Shown one piece after another: positions 28,301-37,537 of a DNA stretch of 64,000 bases (within the stretch, counting starts at the first letter, position 1; each line of letters opens with the position of its first letter). Position numbers and translations under genes: made by a program. Under the pieces are notes generated by a model that was not told the origin of the DNA, made no database searches, and was given only the letters and a program-made list of their open reading frames with translations. This DNA is from Catenulispora pinistramenti (GTDB lineage: Bacteria > Actinomycetota > Actinomycetes > Streptomycetales > Catenulisporaceae). Location: positions 1-64,000 of the forward strand of contig NZ_JAAFYZ010000012.1 in assembly GCF_018274385.1 (NCBI RefSeq), read 5' to 3'.

Positions 28301-30334
28301 TCAGACCGCCGGATTCGACGGATAGTCCACCCCGCCGGCTCCGGCGATCAAACCGCCCACCGCCTTATCGACGCTTCCGGGCACCGCGGCCGTTCCACCG
28401 AAGATGCCGACCGTCGTGAACTGGCCGTTGTTCTGGTTCAGCCACTGGGCGACCTCCGGGGTGACCCCGGTCTTCGGGTTCACCAGCATCAGCGGGCCGT
28501 CCAGCTGGCCCATCTCGGCGCCGCCGGACAGGGCGTCGGCCCAGTTCATACCGGTGGCCAGCCCGGCGGCGTCGGCCCCGCCGAAGAAGTACCGGGCGAC
28601 GAAGTACGAGGTCTCATACCGGTCCAGGCCCGACAGGCCGAGGAACGAGCCGGCCTGGTACCCGGCCGGGATCCAGTGCGACCCCAGCGCCGTGGTGGCC
28701 TGCCCGCCGATGCTGTCCAGCTCGATGAAGTTCGCCGGCTTGGAGTGGTCCGCGTTCAGGTTGGTGCGGGCCAGCAGCGGCGCCAGGTAGTCGGTCGTCG
28801 CCTTCGGCATCACCTTGTCGTCGGTGAGCAGCACGACCGCGTTCTTGCCCTGGTGCGCGTTGATCGCACCGGCCGCCGCGCCCGCGGACAGCGGGTCGGC
28901 GTAGCCCTCGCCGGTGGCCACCAGGACGTAGTCGGGGGCGGCACCGCCGGTGATGGTGTTCGCGATGTCGACGGCGGTCGAGAACCGGTCGTCGCCGCCG
29001 ACCCGCTGCACCTTGTAGTGCAGGGCGGTCAGAGCGTTCGCCACGGCCGGGGAGAGCGCCTTGACGCCGCCGAGCACGTAGACGGTCTTGGTGCCGTCGC
29101 CGCGGCCCAGCACCCGCTGGATCTCGGCCTGGACCGCGCCGTTCAGGCCGGCGGTCTGGGTCAGCAGCAGCGGTCCGCCGACCTTCGCCGCCAGCGCCGA
29201 ACCGCCCAGGGCGTCGGCGAACTGGTCGGAGCGGGACAGCACCACCGCGTTCGCGTGCGGGCCCGCGGCGCCGGGGGCCGCCCACGCCGACTGGGAGGCC
29301 TTGATCGCGGTGCCCAGCCGGTCGGTGCCGGCCAGCCGGATCACGTGGTCCTTGACGTTCGGCTGGAACGCCGGCTCGCCGGCGCTCTTGGCACCGGCGA
29401 CGATCGGGGTGAAGGTGGTGGTCGCGGCCGCGTTGGCCGGGACGGACATCGTGTCCCAGCTGCCGGGGGAGCCGTACTGGAACACCAGGCTGCCGCCGTC
29501 CGGCGTCCAGACCGCGTTCTGCAGGACCGGTCCGCCTCCGGTGCGCCCGGTCACCTGGTGCGGGGCGGCCGGGGTCGCCGCGGTGGCGCTGGGCACGGTG
29601 AAGAGGTTCGTCGACGGCTGGGTGTTGGGGGCGGTGGTGCTGTTGACGAAGGCGACCGTGGCGCCGTTCGGCGACAGCGACGGGCCCCAGCCCGTGGCGA
29701 TGGTGTACGGCGAGGTTCCGGCCGCCGACAGGTCCCAGCCGCGGATCAGCGACGCCTGCCCGGCCGGGTCCTGCTCGAAGACCAGGGTCGCGCCGACGGC
29801 GTCGGGGTGGACCAGGTCCGCGTTCGGGACCGCCAGGAGCTGGCGGACCGCGGGTCCGCCGCTGCTGTCGGTCTGCAGGCCGTCGCCGTAGGCCGCCTTC
29901 AGCACGGCGAAGCCGCCGTTGGCGCCCGCGGACTTCTCCGACCAGACCACCTGCGACCCGCCGTCGATCCACGCCGGGTGGCTGCGGGTGGTGCCGTTCG
30001 GCGCCGCCGGGGCGATCATCTGCGCGGCCCCGCCGGGGACGCCGGCCATGACCGCGCCGTCGGTCTGGTCGATCCAGGCCGCCCGGGCCCCGGTCGGCGA
30101 CCAGGCCAGGTCGGTGGCCTTCGGGGCGCTGCTGACCGCGTACTTGGTCCCGCCGACGTTCGCGGTGCCGCCGGCGGTCCCGCCCCAGTTGCCGGACAAG
30201 GTCAGGTTCGCGGTCCCGTTCGGGCTCGCCGTGGTGGCGTGCGCCGCCGGGGCGAACATCGAGGCCGCGGCAGCCACCGAGGTGGCTATCGTCGCGGTCA
30301 GCGCCAGCGGCCGGCGCGCGGAAGAGTCAGACAT
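28301..30334 (-). CDS. Secreted beta-propeller protein with cell-wall-binding 2 repeats
   Basis: A 677-residue exported protein, paralogous in layout to 18841-20775. A signal peptide ends AAHA; a TolB-like repeat region of about 300 residues follows (DLAWSPTGARAAWID, SHPAWIDGGSQVVWSEK, PSLSPNGATVAFVN, VWTPDGGSLVFQYG). Three cell-wall-binding 2 repeats close it (IRLAGTDRLGTAIKAS, VVLSRSDQFADALGGSALA, VYVLGGVKALSPAVANAL, RVGGDDRFSTAVDIA). AAGGAG precedes ATG 30334. It probably sits non-covalently on wall glycopolymer, presenting the propeller outward. Confidence 0.88.
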   Translation of the reverse strand: MSDSSARRPLALTATIATSVAAAASMFAPAAHATTASPNGTANLTLSGNWGGTAGGTANVGGTKYAVSSAPKATDLAWSPTGARAAWIDQTDGAVMAGVPGGAAQMIAPAAPNGTTRSHPAWIDGGSQVVWSEKSAGANGGFAVLKAAYGDGLQTDSSGGPAVRQLLAVPNADLVHPDAVGATLVFEQDPAGQASLIRGWDLSAAGTSPYTIATGWGPSLSPNGATVAFVNSTTAPNTQPSTNLFTVPSATAATPAAPHQVTGRTGGGPVLQNAVWTPDGGSLVFQYGSPGSWDTMSVPANAAATTTFTPIVAGAKSAGEPAFQPNVKDHVIRLAGTDRLGTAIKASQSAWAAPGAAGPHANAVVLSRSDQFADALGGSALAAKVGGPLLLTQTAGLNGAVQAEIQRVLGRGDGTKTVYVLGGVKALSPAVANALTALHYKVQRVGGDDRFSTAVDIANTITGGAAPDYVLVATGEGYADPLSAGAAAGAINAHQGKNAVVLLTDDKVMPKATTDYLAPLLARTNLNADHSKPANFIELDSIGGQATTALGSHWIPAGYQAGSFLGLSGLDRYETSYFVARYFFGGADAAGLATGMNWADALSGGAEMGQLDGPLMLVNPKTGVTPEVAQWLNQNNGQFTTVGIFGGTAAVPGSVDKAVGGLIAGAGGVDYPSNPAV

Positions 30335-30558
30335 GGGTGGCTCCTTGGCCTGTCGTCAGCGCGGCCTGCACCCGCCTACCGGGCACCTCCCCTGAGCCCG
30401 CAGACCAGGCATGTCCCCGGCTACGGCATGCCGCAGCGATGAGAGTAGGCCATGTGAGCGAATGCGTGCTCTTATCCGGCGACGATACGTAGACAGAAAT
30501 CGTCATTCCGCCCCGGACAGATTCTCCGATTTGCGGCCAACTGGTGGTTCAGGTTGTG

Positions 30559-32958
30559 ATGGGACGCATGACGCATCCTGGGACAGCCGTGACCGAGCCG
30601 CTCTCCGGCCTCACGTCAGCCCAGGTCGCGCAGCGGGTGGCGGCCGGTGAGGTGAACGATGTCCCGGCCAGGACCTCGCGTTCGATGTCCGAGATCGTGC
30701 GTTCGAACGTGCTCACGCCGTTCAACGCCATCATCGGCGCGCTGTTCGTGATCGAGCTGGCGGTCGGGCCGATCCAGGACGCGCTGTTCGGCTTCGTCAT
30801 CGTCGCCAACTCCGCGATCGGCATCCTGCAGGAGTGGCGGGCCAAGCAGACCCTGGACTCGCTGGCCGTGGTCGGCGAGGCCCGGCCCCGGGTCCTGCGC
30901 GACGGTGCCGAGCAGGAGATCGAGGCCGGGCAGATCGTGCTGGGCGATGTGATCGTGCTCGGCCCCGGCGACCGCGTGGTGGTGGACGGCAAGGTGGTGC
31001 GCGCCGACGCCCTGGAAGTGGACGAGTCGCTGCTCACCGGCGAGTCCGACTCGGTGCTCAAGCACGGCCGGGACGCGGTGATGTCCGGCTCGTTCGTGGT
31101 GGCCGGCAGCGGGGCCTTCGAGGCCACCAAGGTCGGGCACGAGGCCTACGCCGCCAAGCTGGCCGAGGAGGCGCAGAAGTTCACCCTGGTCAACTCCGAG
31201 CTGCGCTCCGGCATCAACAACATCCTGAAGTACATGACCTGGCTGATGATCCCGGCCGGGATCCTGCAGGTGGTGACCCAGCTGCACCGGGCCGGCGGGG
31301 TCAAGTCCGGGATCAGCCGCAGCATCGCCGGGCTGGTGCCGATGGTCCCGGAGGGCCTGGTGCTGCTGACCTCGGTGGCGTTCGCGGTCGGGGTGATCCG
31401 GCTGGGCCAGAAGAACTGCCTGGTGCAGGAGCTGCCGGCGATCGAGGGCCTGGCCCGGGTGGACACCGTGTGCCTGGACAAGACCGGGACGCTGACCGAG
31501 GGCGGCATGGCCTTCGACGAGATCCAGGAGCTGCCGGGCGCGGCCGGCGCGGGCGCGGACGTGCCGACGGTGCTGGCCGCCCTGGGAGCGGCCGAGGAAC
31601 GGCCGAACGCCACGATGCAGGCGGTGATCGAGCGGTTCCCCGATCCGGTCGCCGGCTGGACCCCGGCGCAGATCGCGCCGTTCTCCTCGGCCCGCAAGTG
31701 GTCCGGGGTCACGTTCGCCGACGGCAAGGGCAGCTGGCTGCTCGGCGCGCCGGACGTCCTGGGCCGCGGCACCCCGGCCGCCGACGAGGCGGAGAAGCTG
31801 GGCGCCACCGGCTTGCGGGTCCTGATGCTGGCCCGGGCCGACGGGCCGGTGGACGCCGTGGTCGACGGCTCGATCGCCCCGGTCGCGCTGATCACCCTGC
31901 GCCAGCGCATCCGCTCCGACGCCCGCTCCACGCTGGACTACTTCGAGAAGCAGAACGTCGCGCTGAAGGTGATCTCCGGCGACAACGCGGTCTCGGTCGG
32001 CGCGGTCGCGGCCTCGCTGAAGCTGCCCGGCGCCGCCGATCCGATGGACGCCCGCACGCTGCCCGAGGGCCAGGCCAACGCCGACGCCTTCGCCGAAGAC
32101 GTCGCCGCGCACTCGGTGTTCGGCCGGGTCACCCCGCAGCAGAAGCGGGAGATGGTGAAGGCGCTGCAATCGCGCGGCCACACGGTCGCGATGACCGGCG
32201 ACGGCGTGAACGACGTGCTGGCCCTGAAGGACGCCGACATCGGCGTCGCGATGGGCTCCGGCGCCGGGGCCACCAAGGCGGTCGCCCAGATCGTGCTGCT
32301 GGACGACCGGTTCGCCACCCTGCCGGAGGTGGTCGCCGAGGGCCGCCGGGTGATCGGCAACATCGAGCGGGTCGCGAATCTGTTCCTGGTGAAGTCGGTC
32401 TACTCCTTCGTGCTGGTGATCCTGGTCGGCGTCTTCCAGCTCGAATACCCCTTCCTGCCCCGGCACACCACCCTGATCGCCGCGCTGACCATCGGCATCC
32501 CGGCCTTCTTCCTGGCCCTGGCGCCCAACTACGAGCGCGCCAGGCCCGGCTTCGTGCGCCGGGTGCTGCGCTTCGCGATCCCGGCGGGCCTGGTGGCCGG
32601 GATCGAGGTGTTCGTCGCGTACTGGGTGGCGCGCGGGGAGTCGGACACGTTGGGGGAGGCTCAGACCACTGCGATGGTGTCGCTGTTCGCGTGCAGCCTG
32701 TACATCGTGCAGTTGGTGGCGCGGCCGATCGTGTGGTGGAAGATCGTGCTCATCGCCTCGATGGCCTTGTTGTTCGTGCTCTGCGTCGCGGTCCCCTACG
32801 GTCGGCACTTCTTCGACCTGCACTTCGGTCCCTGGTACCAGTGGACGACCGGGTTGGTGATCGCGGCGGTGGCCTGCGTCGCGCTGGAGGTGCTGTGGCG
32901 ATATCTGAGTGCGCACAGCACCGCCGCGGCGGCGGCACGGGCGGCCGAGGCGGAGTAG
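30559..32958 (+). CDS. P-type ATPase, CtpE-like (HAD-IC cation transporter)
   Basis: A P-type ATPase of about 800 residues. The A-domain motif is LTGESDSVL, the membrane motif PMVPEGLVLLTS matches the CtpE subgroup (PEGL without a CPC metal site), the phosphorylation site is DKTGTLTEGG, and the hinge is MTGDGVNDVLALKDADIGVAMG. Mycobacterial CtpE is a calcium-uptake ATPase; a Ca2+ or related role is inferred. No heavy-metal-binding domain is present, unlike copA in this window. The start is uncertain among GTG 30544, ATG 30559 and ATG 30568; none has a strong Shine-Dalgarno. Confidence 0.88.
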   Translation: MGRMTHPGTAVTEPLSGLTSAQVAQRVAAGEVNDVPARTSRSMSEIVRSNVLTPFNAIIGALFVIELAVGPIQDALFGFVIVANSAIGILQEWRAKQTLDSLAVVGEARPRVLRDGAEQEIEAGQIVLGDVIVLGPGDRVVVDGKVVRADALEVDESLLTGESDSVLKHGRDAVMSGSFVVAGSGAFEATKVGHEAYAAKLAEEAQKFTLVNSELRSGINNILKYMTWLMIPAGILQVVTQLHRAGGVKSGISRSIAGLVPMVPEGLVLLTSVAFAVGVIRLGQKNCLVQELPAIEGLARVDTVCLDKTGTLTEGGMAFDEIQELPGAAGAGADVPTVLAALGAAEERPNATMQAVIERFPDPVAGWTPAQIAPFSSARKWSGVTFADGKGSWLLGAPDVLGRGTPAADEAEKLGATGLRVLMLARADGPVDAVVDGSIAPVALITLRQRIRSDARSTLDYFEKQNVALKVISGDNAVSVGAVAASLKLPGAADPMDARTLPEGQANADAFAEDVAAHSVFGRVTPQQKREMVKALQSRGHTVAMTGDGVNDVLALKDADIGVAMGSGAGATKAVAQIVLLDDRFATLPEVVAEGRRVIGNIERVANLFLVKSVYSFVLVILVGVFQLEYPFLPRHTTLIAALTIGIPAFFLALAPNYERARPGFVRRVLRFAIPAGLVAGIEVFVAYWVARGESDTLGEAQTTAMVSLFACSLYIVQLVARPIVWWKIVLIASMALLFVLCVAVPYGRHFFDLHFGPWYQWTTGLVIAAVACVALEVLWRYLSAHSTAAAAARAAEAE

Positions 32959-33079
32959 CCGCGCCGTTTTTCCACAGCACCACAAGTGATTCCGGCCGGC
33001 CCGGGACCATTGTCGGACGTCGCCCGGACCGTACTGTCGATACCGCCGGGCGGCGTCCCCGGTACAGCCGGCGGAAGCG

Positions 33080-33679
33080 TCAGCTACATCCGGCGGCCTT
33101 CATCGCGGCGGGGCTGACACCCGGCGCGATCCCGGCGAGCTTGCACAGCGTGGTGTCGGAGACCTGCCAGTTGCCCGAGGACGCGTCGTAGACCGCGTCG
33201 CCGCTGGCGTGCGGCAGCGCCGGCTGGCCGTTGAGCAGGATCGCGAAGTCGACGTTGGCGTGCGTGGGGCTGTCGAAGGTCACGGTGTTGACCTGGATCG
33301 ACGACTTCTCGCCGCCGGCCGCCGCGGCCAGCGCCGTGAGCAGCGCCTGGACCTGCGCCGCGTTCTGGACCATGGAGGCCTTGGTCGCGGTGCTGATGGT
33401 GTTGTCGAAGAACTTGTTGTACGCGTCCTTGACCTGCTGGGTCGCGGCCGCGGGGTCGCTGGGCTGGCCGCCGGCCGGCGCACTGCTGGAACTACTGGAA
33501 CTACTGGAACTGCTGGAACTGCTGCCGGTGGTCGAGCTCATACTGGCCGAGTTGCCGGCGGACGTGCCGCCGCTGCCCGCCGACGGCGAGGATTTGCTGG
33601 ACGAACAGCCGGCGGCGAGTAGTGCCGCGACGGCGAGGGTGGTGCCGGTTCGGATGAGCCTTGTGTGTCGAGATGTCAC
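33080..33679 (-). CDS. Mtb12-like secreted lipoprotein with poly-Ser linker
   Basis: A 199-residue lipoprotein: lipobox LLAAGC with Cys25, a Ser/Gly-rich linker that includes 14 serines in a row, then a compact domain of about 120 residues with AYNKFFDN, QVQALLTALAA and VNTVTFDSPTHANVDFAILLNG. This pattern resembles the MTB12/CFP-2 low-molecular-weight antigen family of actinobacteria, whose function is unknown. It ends with a Cys (AAGCS), paired perhaps with the Cys in TTLCKLAG. The Ser tract is encoded by a clean 9-bp tandem repeat. Confidence 0.8.
   Translation of the reverse strand: MTSRHTRLIRTGTTLAVAALLAAGCSSSKSSPSAGSGGTSAGNSASMSSTTGSSSSSSSSSSSSSSAPAGGQPSDPAAATQQVKDAYNKFFDNTISTATKASMVQNAAQVQALLTALAAAAGGEKSSIQVNTVTFDSPTHANVDFAILLNGQPALPHASGDAVYDASSGNWQVSDTTLCKLAGIAPGVSPAAMKAAGCS
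33483..33527. repeat. 9-bp tandem repeat encoding the poly-Ser tract
   Basis: Five copies of CTRCTGGAA in a row. In the lipoprotein frame on the minus strand they encode Ser-Ser-Ser units. Perfect periodicity makes copy-number change by slippage likely. Confidence 0.85.
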
Positions 33680-33796
33680 GGAGGATCACGCTCCTGAAGA
33701 GTATTCCCGGCCTCTTCCACCTGACATACCATCATCTCCAGTAAGGGTCCACAGACACACGAGCCTCATTCGTCGCCGCCGGGAGGTGTGGTGAAG

Positions 33797-34159
33797 ATGT
33801 CCCGCCTCGACGATCTTGACCGGCGGAGCCGGGCGGCCCTCGGCGCGGCGCTGGCGTTCGTCGGGGTGTTGTTGCTGGTCGTGGGCTGGTATCTGATCTC
33901 CGGCGAGGCGATCGCGGGCAAGCAGCTGCCGTATCTGGCCTCTGCTTCGCTACCCGGCGCGGTGTTGGTTGTCTGCGGTTTCGTCTTGGCGGTCTCCGGT
34001 ACTACGGACCCTGATACGGCGCGGAAGATAGCCGAACTGCACGCGCTGCTGACCGAGGCCGTGGACGAGGACCCGGCCGCGACCGATCCTGACCCGGCCG
34101 CGACCGAGCCGACCGAGCCTGAGCCGATGGAGCCCGAGCCGACCGGATCCGAGGAGTAG
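33797..34159 (+). CDS. Small two-helix membrane protein ahead of the Liv-type transporter
   Basis: About 120 residues with two hydrophobic helices (ALGAALAFVGVLLLVVGWYLI and LPGAVLVVCGFVLAVSG) and an acidic, Pro/Glu-rich C-terminal tail with TDPDPAATEPTEPEP repeats. Start codons GTG 33788, GTG 33791 and ATG 33797 are all possible; GGGAGG lies at 33781-33786. It ends five bases before the LivHM gene and is probably co-transcribed. I know no function. Confidence 0.7.
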   Translation: MSRLDDLDRRSRAALGAALAFVGVLLLVVGWYLISGEAIAGKQLPYLASASLPGAVLVVCGFVLAVSGTTDPDTARKIAELHALLTEAVDEDPAATDPDPAATEPTEPEPMEPEPTGSEE

Positions 34160-34164
34160 GCGCG

Positions 34165-36090
34165 ATGTTCTACGCCGGTCTCGCGCTCAACGGACTGGCG
34201 ATCGGGTGTGTGGCGGCGCTGGCCGCTGTCGGGTTGCTCGCCACCTACCGGGTGACCGGCGTGTTCAACATCGCCTTCGGATCCAACGCGGTGTTCTGCG
34301 CCTATGTCATGTGGCAGTGCGTGCGGGTGTGGCACCTGCCGCTGGCCGTGGCGGCCTTGCTGGTGCTGGGGATCGTGGCGCCGGGGGTCGGTCTGGTGCT
34401 GGAACGGTTCGTGTACCGGCCGTTGCGGCGCAGCGGCGCGTCCGGGTTGCTGGTGGCGACGCTCGGCGTGCTGGTCCTCCAGCTCGGGCTGGTCTTCCTG
34501 TTGTGGGGCGGGCGCTCCTACGTCGACGCGCCGTCGTTGCTGCCCGCCGGATCGGTGCGGCTGCCGGGGTCGTTGACCCTCCCCTACGCCACCATCGTCG
34601 AACTCTGCGTCGTCGCGTTGATCGCGGTGCTGCTGACGTTCCTGCTGCGGGCCACGCGGGTCGGGCTGATGGTGCGGGCCGTGGTCGACGACCGGGATCT
34701 GGCCTCCGCGCTGGTCCCCGCCGACCGGCTCGCCGCCGGGGGCTGGGCGTTCGGCTCGTTCCTGGCGGGGGTCGCGGGCGTGCTCTGGGCGCCGATCTAC
34801 CACCTGGACCCGTACAGCCTGACGCTGACCGTGCTGGAGACGATGGGCGTCGCGGTGCTGGCCCGGCTGACGTCCCTGCCGATCGCGGTGGTGGCGGCGC
34901 TGGCGATCGGGATCGGGCAGACCGAGCTGACGGCGGTGCATCCGGCGGCGCGGTGGCAGGGCTTGGTGGACGCGTTCCACACGAACCTGTTCGTGTTGGT
35001 GCTGTTCGCGGCACTGATGGTGGTGCCCCGCTTGGGGATCCGGGATTCCGGTGCGGCCGGCGGGGGACTGCATCGCCAGGGCGCGCGCCGCACGTCCCGC
35101 GTCGATCACATCAGCAGGCTGCCACTCGGTGCGCTGTCCTTGGTGCTGGCGCTGCCGCTGTTCTTCGACCCGGCGGATCTGCGGGCCTCGCTGGCCGTCC
35201 CGGCACTGGCCGTGGTCTTCGTGTCGTTGGTGGTCGCCACCGGGTACGCGGGCCAGATCTCGTTGGGTCAGGCCGGATACGCCGGGCTCGGGGCGCTGTT
35301 CATGGCGAAGCTGGCCGGAGCCGGGGTGCCGTGGCTGCTGGCGCTGTTCCTCGGCCCACTGTTGGTGGTCCCCCTGGGCTGGCTCACCGGTTACCCCGCC
35401 ATCCATCGGCGTGGGCTCTACTTGGCGTTGACGACCTTCGCCACGGCCGCCGTGGTCGCGCGCTTCGTGTTCGCGCAACCGGTGTTCGTCGGCGCCCTGG
35501 TGGTCTCCCGCCCGCGCGGCTTCACCGACGACCACTGGTTCTACGCCCTCGAACTCGCCTGCCTGCTCCTCGCGCTGCTGCTGGTCCGCTCCCTGCACAC
35601 CGGGCCGATGGGGCGCGCGTTGGTGGCGATGCGCGACTCGGAGACGGCGGCCGTGTCCGCGGGCATCGACGTGCGGCGGATGAAGGTGTTCGTGTTCGCC
35701 TGCGCGGCGGGCCTGGCCGGGCTCGGCGGTGCGTTGACGACGTCGGCGGCGCAGGCGTTCAACCCCACCGACTTCGACCCGGTGCAGGGCCTGGTGTGGT
35801 TCGCGGCGGTCGCGGTGTGGGGCGTGGACTCGGCGCTGGGCGCGGTGGTCGGGGCCGCGGCGCTGGTGGCGGTGGACGTCGGGACGGTGTCGGGGGTGTC
35901 GAGCCTGCTGATCGGGATCGGCGCGGTGCTGTTGGGGCGGTTCCCCGGCGGGATCGGCGCGGCGGTGCGGCGGGCGGGGGACTGGGCGGTGCGGCCGGTC
36001 GAGCGTCCGCTGACCAGGCGGCTGAGTCCGGCCGGGCGTGCGGTGGCGCGTGCGGCGGCCGCGCGGGCGCGGGAACGGCCGGTGTCATGA
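34165..36090 (+). CDS. Branched-chain-amino-acid-type ABC permease, LivH-LivM fusion
   Basis: A 641-residue membrane protein combining the two permease subunits that are normally separate. Residues about 1-295 are LivH-like (opening LNGLAIGCVAALAAVGLLATYRVTGVFNIAFG), and about 320-600 are LivM-like (VVATGYAGQISLGQAGYAGLGALFMAKL, with a later FACAAGLAGLGGALTT segment). A charged linker (about 295-320) joins them. GAGGAG at 34151-34156 precedes ATG 34165. It probably forms a single-chain transmembrane channel with the LivG and LivF ATPases that follow in overlapping frames. No binding-protein gene is adjacent; substrate may be an amino acid, urea or other small amide. Confidence 0.88.
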   Translation: MFYAGLALNGLAIGCVAALAAVGLLATYRVTGVFNIAFGSNAVFCAYVMWQCVRVWHLPLAVAALLVLGIVAPGVGLVLERFVYRPLRRSGASGLLVATLGVLVLQLGLVFLLWGGRSYVDAPSLLPAGSVRLPGSLTLPYATIVELCVVALIAVLLTFLLRATRVGLMVRAVVDDRDLASALVPADRLAAGGWAFGSFLAGVAGVLWAPIYHLDPYSLTLTVLETMGVAVLARLTSLPIAVVAALAIGIGQTELTAVHPAARWQGLVDAFHTNLFVLVLFAALMVVPRLGIRDSGAAGGGLHRQGARRTSRVDHISRLPLGALSLVLALPLFFDPADLRASLAVPALAVVFVSLVVATGYAGQISLGQAGYAGLGALFMAKLAGAGVPWLLALFLGPLLVVPLGWLTGYPAIHRRGLYLALTTFATAAVVARFVFAQPVFVGALVVSRPRGFTDDHWFYALELACLLLALLLVRSLHTGPMGRALVAMRDSETAAVSAGIDVRRMKVFVFACAAGLAGLGGALTTSAAQAFNPTDFDPVQGLVWFAAVAVWGVDSALGAVVGAAALVAVDVGTVSGVSSLLIGIGAVLLGRFPGGIGAAVRRAGDWAVRPVERPLTRRLSPAGRAVARAAAARARERPVS

Positions 36091-36875
36091 GCGGCGGGCC
36101 CCGGTTCAGGGGGGTGCGGATCAGAGGATTGCGACGCCGGTTCGGCGGCGTGACGGCGGTCGACGACGTGGATCTGGACGTGCCGGCCGGCGCGGTCACG
36201 GCGCTGATCGGGCCGAACGGCGCGGGGAAGACGACGTTGTTCCACTGCGTCACGGGCCTGGACGCGGCCGATGCCGGGACGGTGACGCTGGCTCCTCAAC
36301 CGGATCGTCCGGCCGTCCTTCTCAGCGGCCTGCCACCACACGCCCGGGCCCGTGCCGGCGTCGCCTGGACCTTCCAACGCATCGAACTGTTCGCCGGCCT
36401 CACCGTGGCTGAGAACATCCGCGTCGGCGCCGAGAACCGTAGCGGCCGTCCGCTCCTGTCCGGACTCCTGGGCCTTCCCGACCCCCGCCGCGCCGCCGTC
36501 CGTGCCGTCACCGGCGCCGTCCTCGAACGCCTCGGCCTGACCGCGCTTGCCGACGTCTCCGCCGGCTCGCTCCCCACCGGCACCATGCGCCTGGTCGAAC
36601 TCGGCCGCGCGCTGGCCGCCGAGCCCACCGCACTGCTGCTGGACGAGCCCGCCTCCGGCCTGGACGACCACCAGATCGTGCGCCTGGCCGAGGTCCTGCG
36701 CGCCCTCGCCGCCGACGGCCTGGCGATTCTCCTTGTGGAGCACGACATTCGCTTCGTCACCGCCGTCGCCGATCGTGCGTACCTCATGGTGGCCGGCCGT
36801 GTACTGCTCTCCGGCACCCCTGACGAGGTGTTCGCCTCCGACTTGGCCCGCGAAATCTATATCGGTGAGTCTTGA
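36087..36875 (+). CDS. Liv-type ABC transporter ATPase (LivG-like)
   Basis: A 262-residue ABC ATPase. Walker A GPNGAGKTT, Walker B ALLLDEPASGL and the H-switch LLVEHD are intact. The C-loop reads SLPTGTMRLVELGRAL, where LivG proteins usually have an L-x-Y-G-Q-Q-R sequence, so the signature is degenerate although the central Gly is kept. ATG 36087 overlaps the permease stop (ATGA), and the gene ends overlapping the LivF-like start, so the three are translated in step. Confidence 0.88.
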   Translation: MSGGPRFRGVRIRGLRRRFGGVTAVDDVDLDVPAGAVTALIGPNGAGKTTLFHCVTGLDAADAGTVTLAPQPDRPAVLLSGLPPHARARAGVAWTFQRIELFAGLTVAENIRVGAENRSGRPLLSGLLGLPDPRRAAVRAVTGAVLERLGLTALADVSAGSLPTGTMRLVELGRALAAEPTALLLDEPASGLDDHQIVRLAEVLRALAADGLAILLVEHDIRFVTAVADRAYLMVAGRVLLSGTPDEVFASDLAREIYIGES

Positions 36876-37537
36876 TGCTCGTCCTCGACGCGCTGCGCGT
36901 CCGCTACGGCCCGCTTGAGGCCCTGCACGGTGTCAGCCTCACCTTCGCGCAGGGCGAGGTGACGGCCGTCCTGGGCCGCAACGGCGCCGGCAAGTCGACG
37001 CTCCTGCGCGCGGTCGCCGGCTACCTGCGCGCGTCCTCCGGCCGGATCCACTGGCAGGGCTCTGACATCACCCGCGCCCCGGTCCGCCGCCGCGCCGACG
37101 CCGGCGTGATGCTGATCCCCGACGAGGGCGGCGTCTTCCGCACTCTGACCGTCCGCGAGAACCTGGACCTGTTCGCCGCGGGCCGCGAGCTCACACCCGC
37201 CCTCGACGCGTTCCCCGATCTCAGGACTCTGTCGCGTCGCCGCGTCACGCTGCTGTCCGGCGGCGAACAACAGATGCTGGCCCTGTCCCGCGCCCTGCTC
37301 GCGCCCTGGCGACTGCTCCTTGTCGACGAGCTCTCGCACGGCCTCGCCCCGGTCCTGGCCACCCGCCTCTACGACGTCCTCGCTGCTCTCGCCGCCGCAC
37401 ACCCCGACCGCGCGGTAGTCCTCGCCGAACCCGACCCCCGCGAGGCCCTCGCCCTGGCCGACCGCGTCCACGTCCTGCGCCGCGGCGAACTGGCGGCCAC
37501 GGGTTCCCCCGCCGACTTCGACCCGGCTACCTTGTGA
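36875..37537 (+). CDS. Liv-type ABC transporter ATPase (LivF-like)
   Basis: A 220-residue ABC ATPase: Walker A GRNGAGKST, C-loop LLSGGEQQMLALSRALL, and a Walker B of LLVDELSHGLAP. Two positions deviate from the family: the usual DEPS is DELS, and the LivF switch segment (VEQN-like) reads LAEPDPREAL. ATG 36875 (after a TTG at 36872) shares bases with the LivG stop. Together with LivG it would form an ATPase heterodimer for the fused permease. Confidence 0.87.
   Translation: MLVLDALRVRYGPLEALHGVSLTFAQGEVTAVLGRNGAGKSTLLRAVAGYLRASSGRIHWQGSDITRAPVRRRADAGVMLIPDEGGVFRTLTVRENLDLFAAGRELTPALDAFPDLRTLSRRRVTLLSGGEQQMLALSRALLAPWRLLLVDELSHGLAPVLATRLYDVLAALAAAHPDRAVVLAEPDPREALALADRVHVLRRGELAATGSPADFDPATL

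Noticed and set aside
33766-35598. 610-residue minus-strand frame across the LivHM gene
   Set aside because: Gln/His/Arg-rich antisense product without family character; the sense frame is a clear permease.
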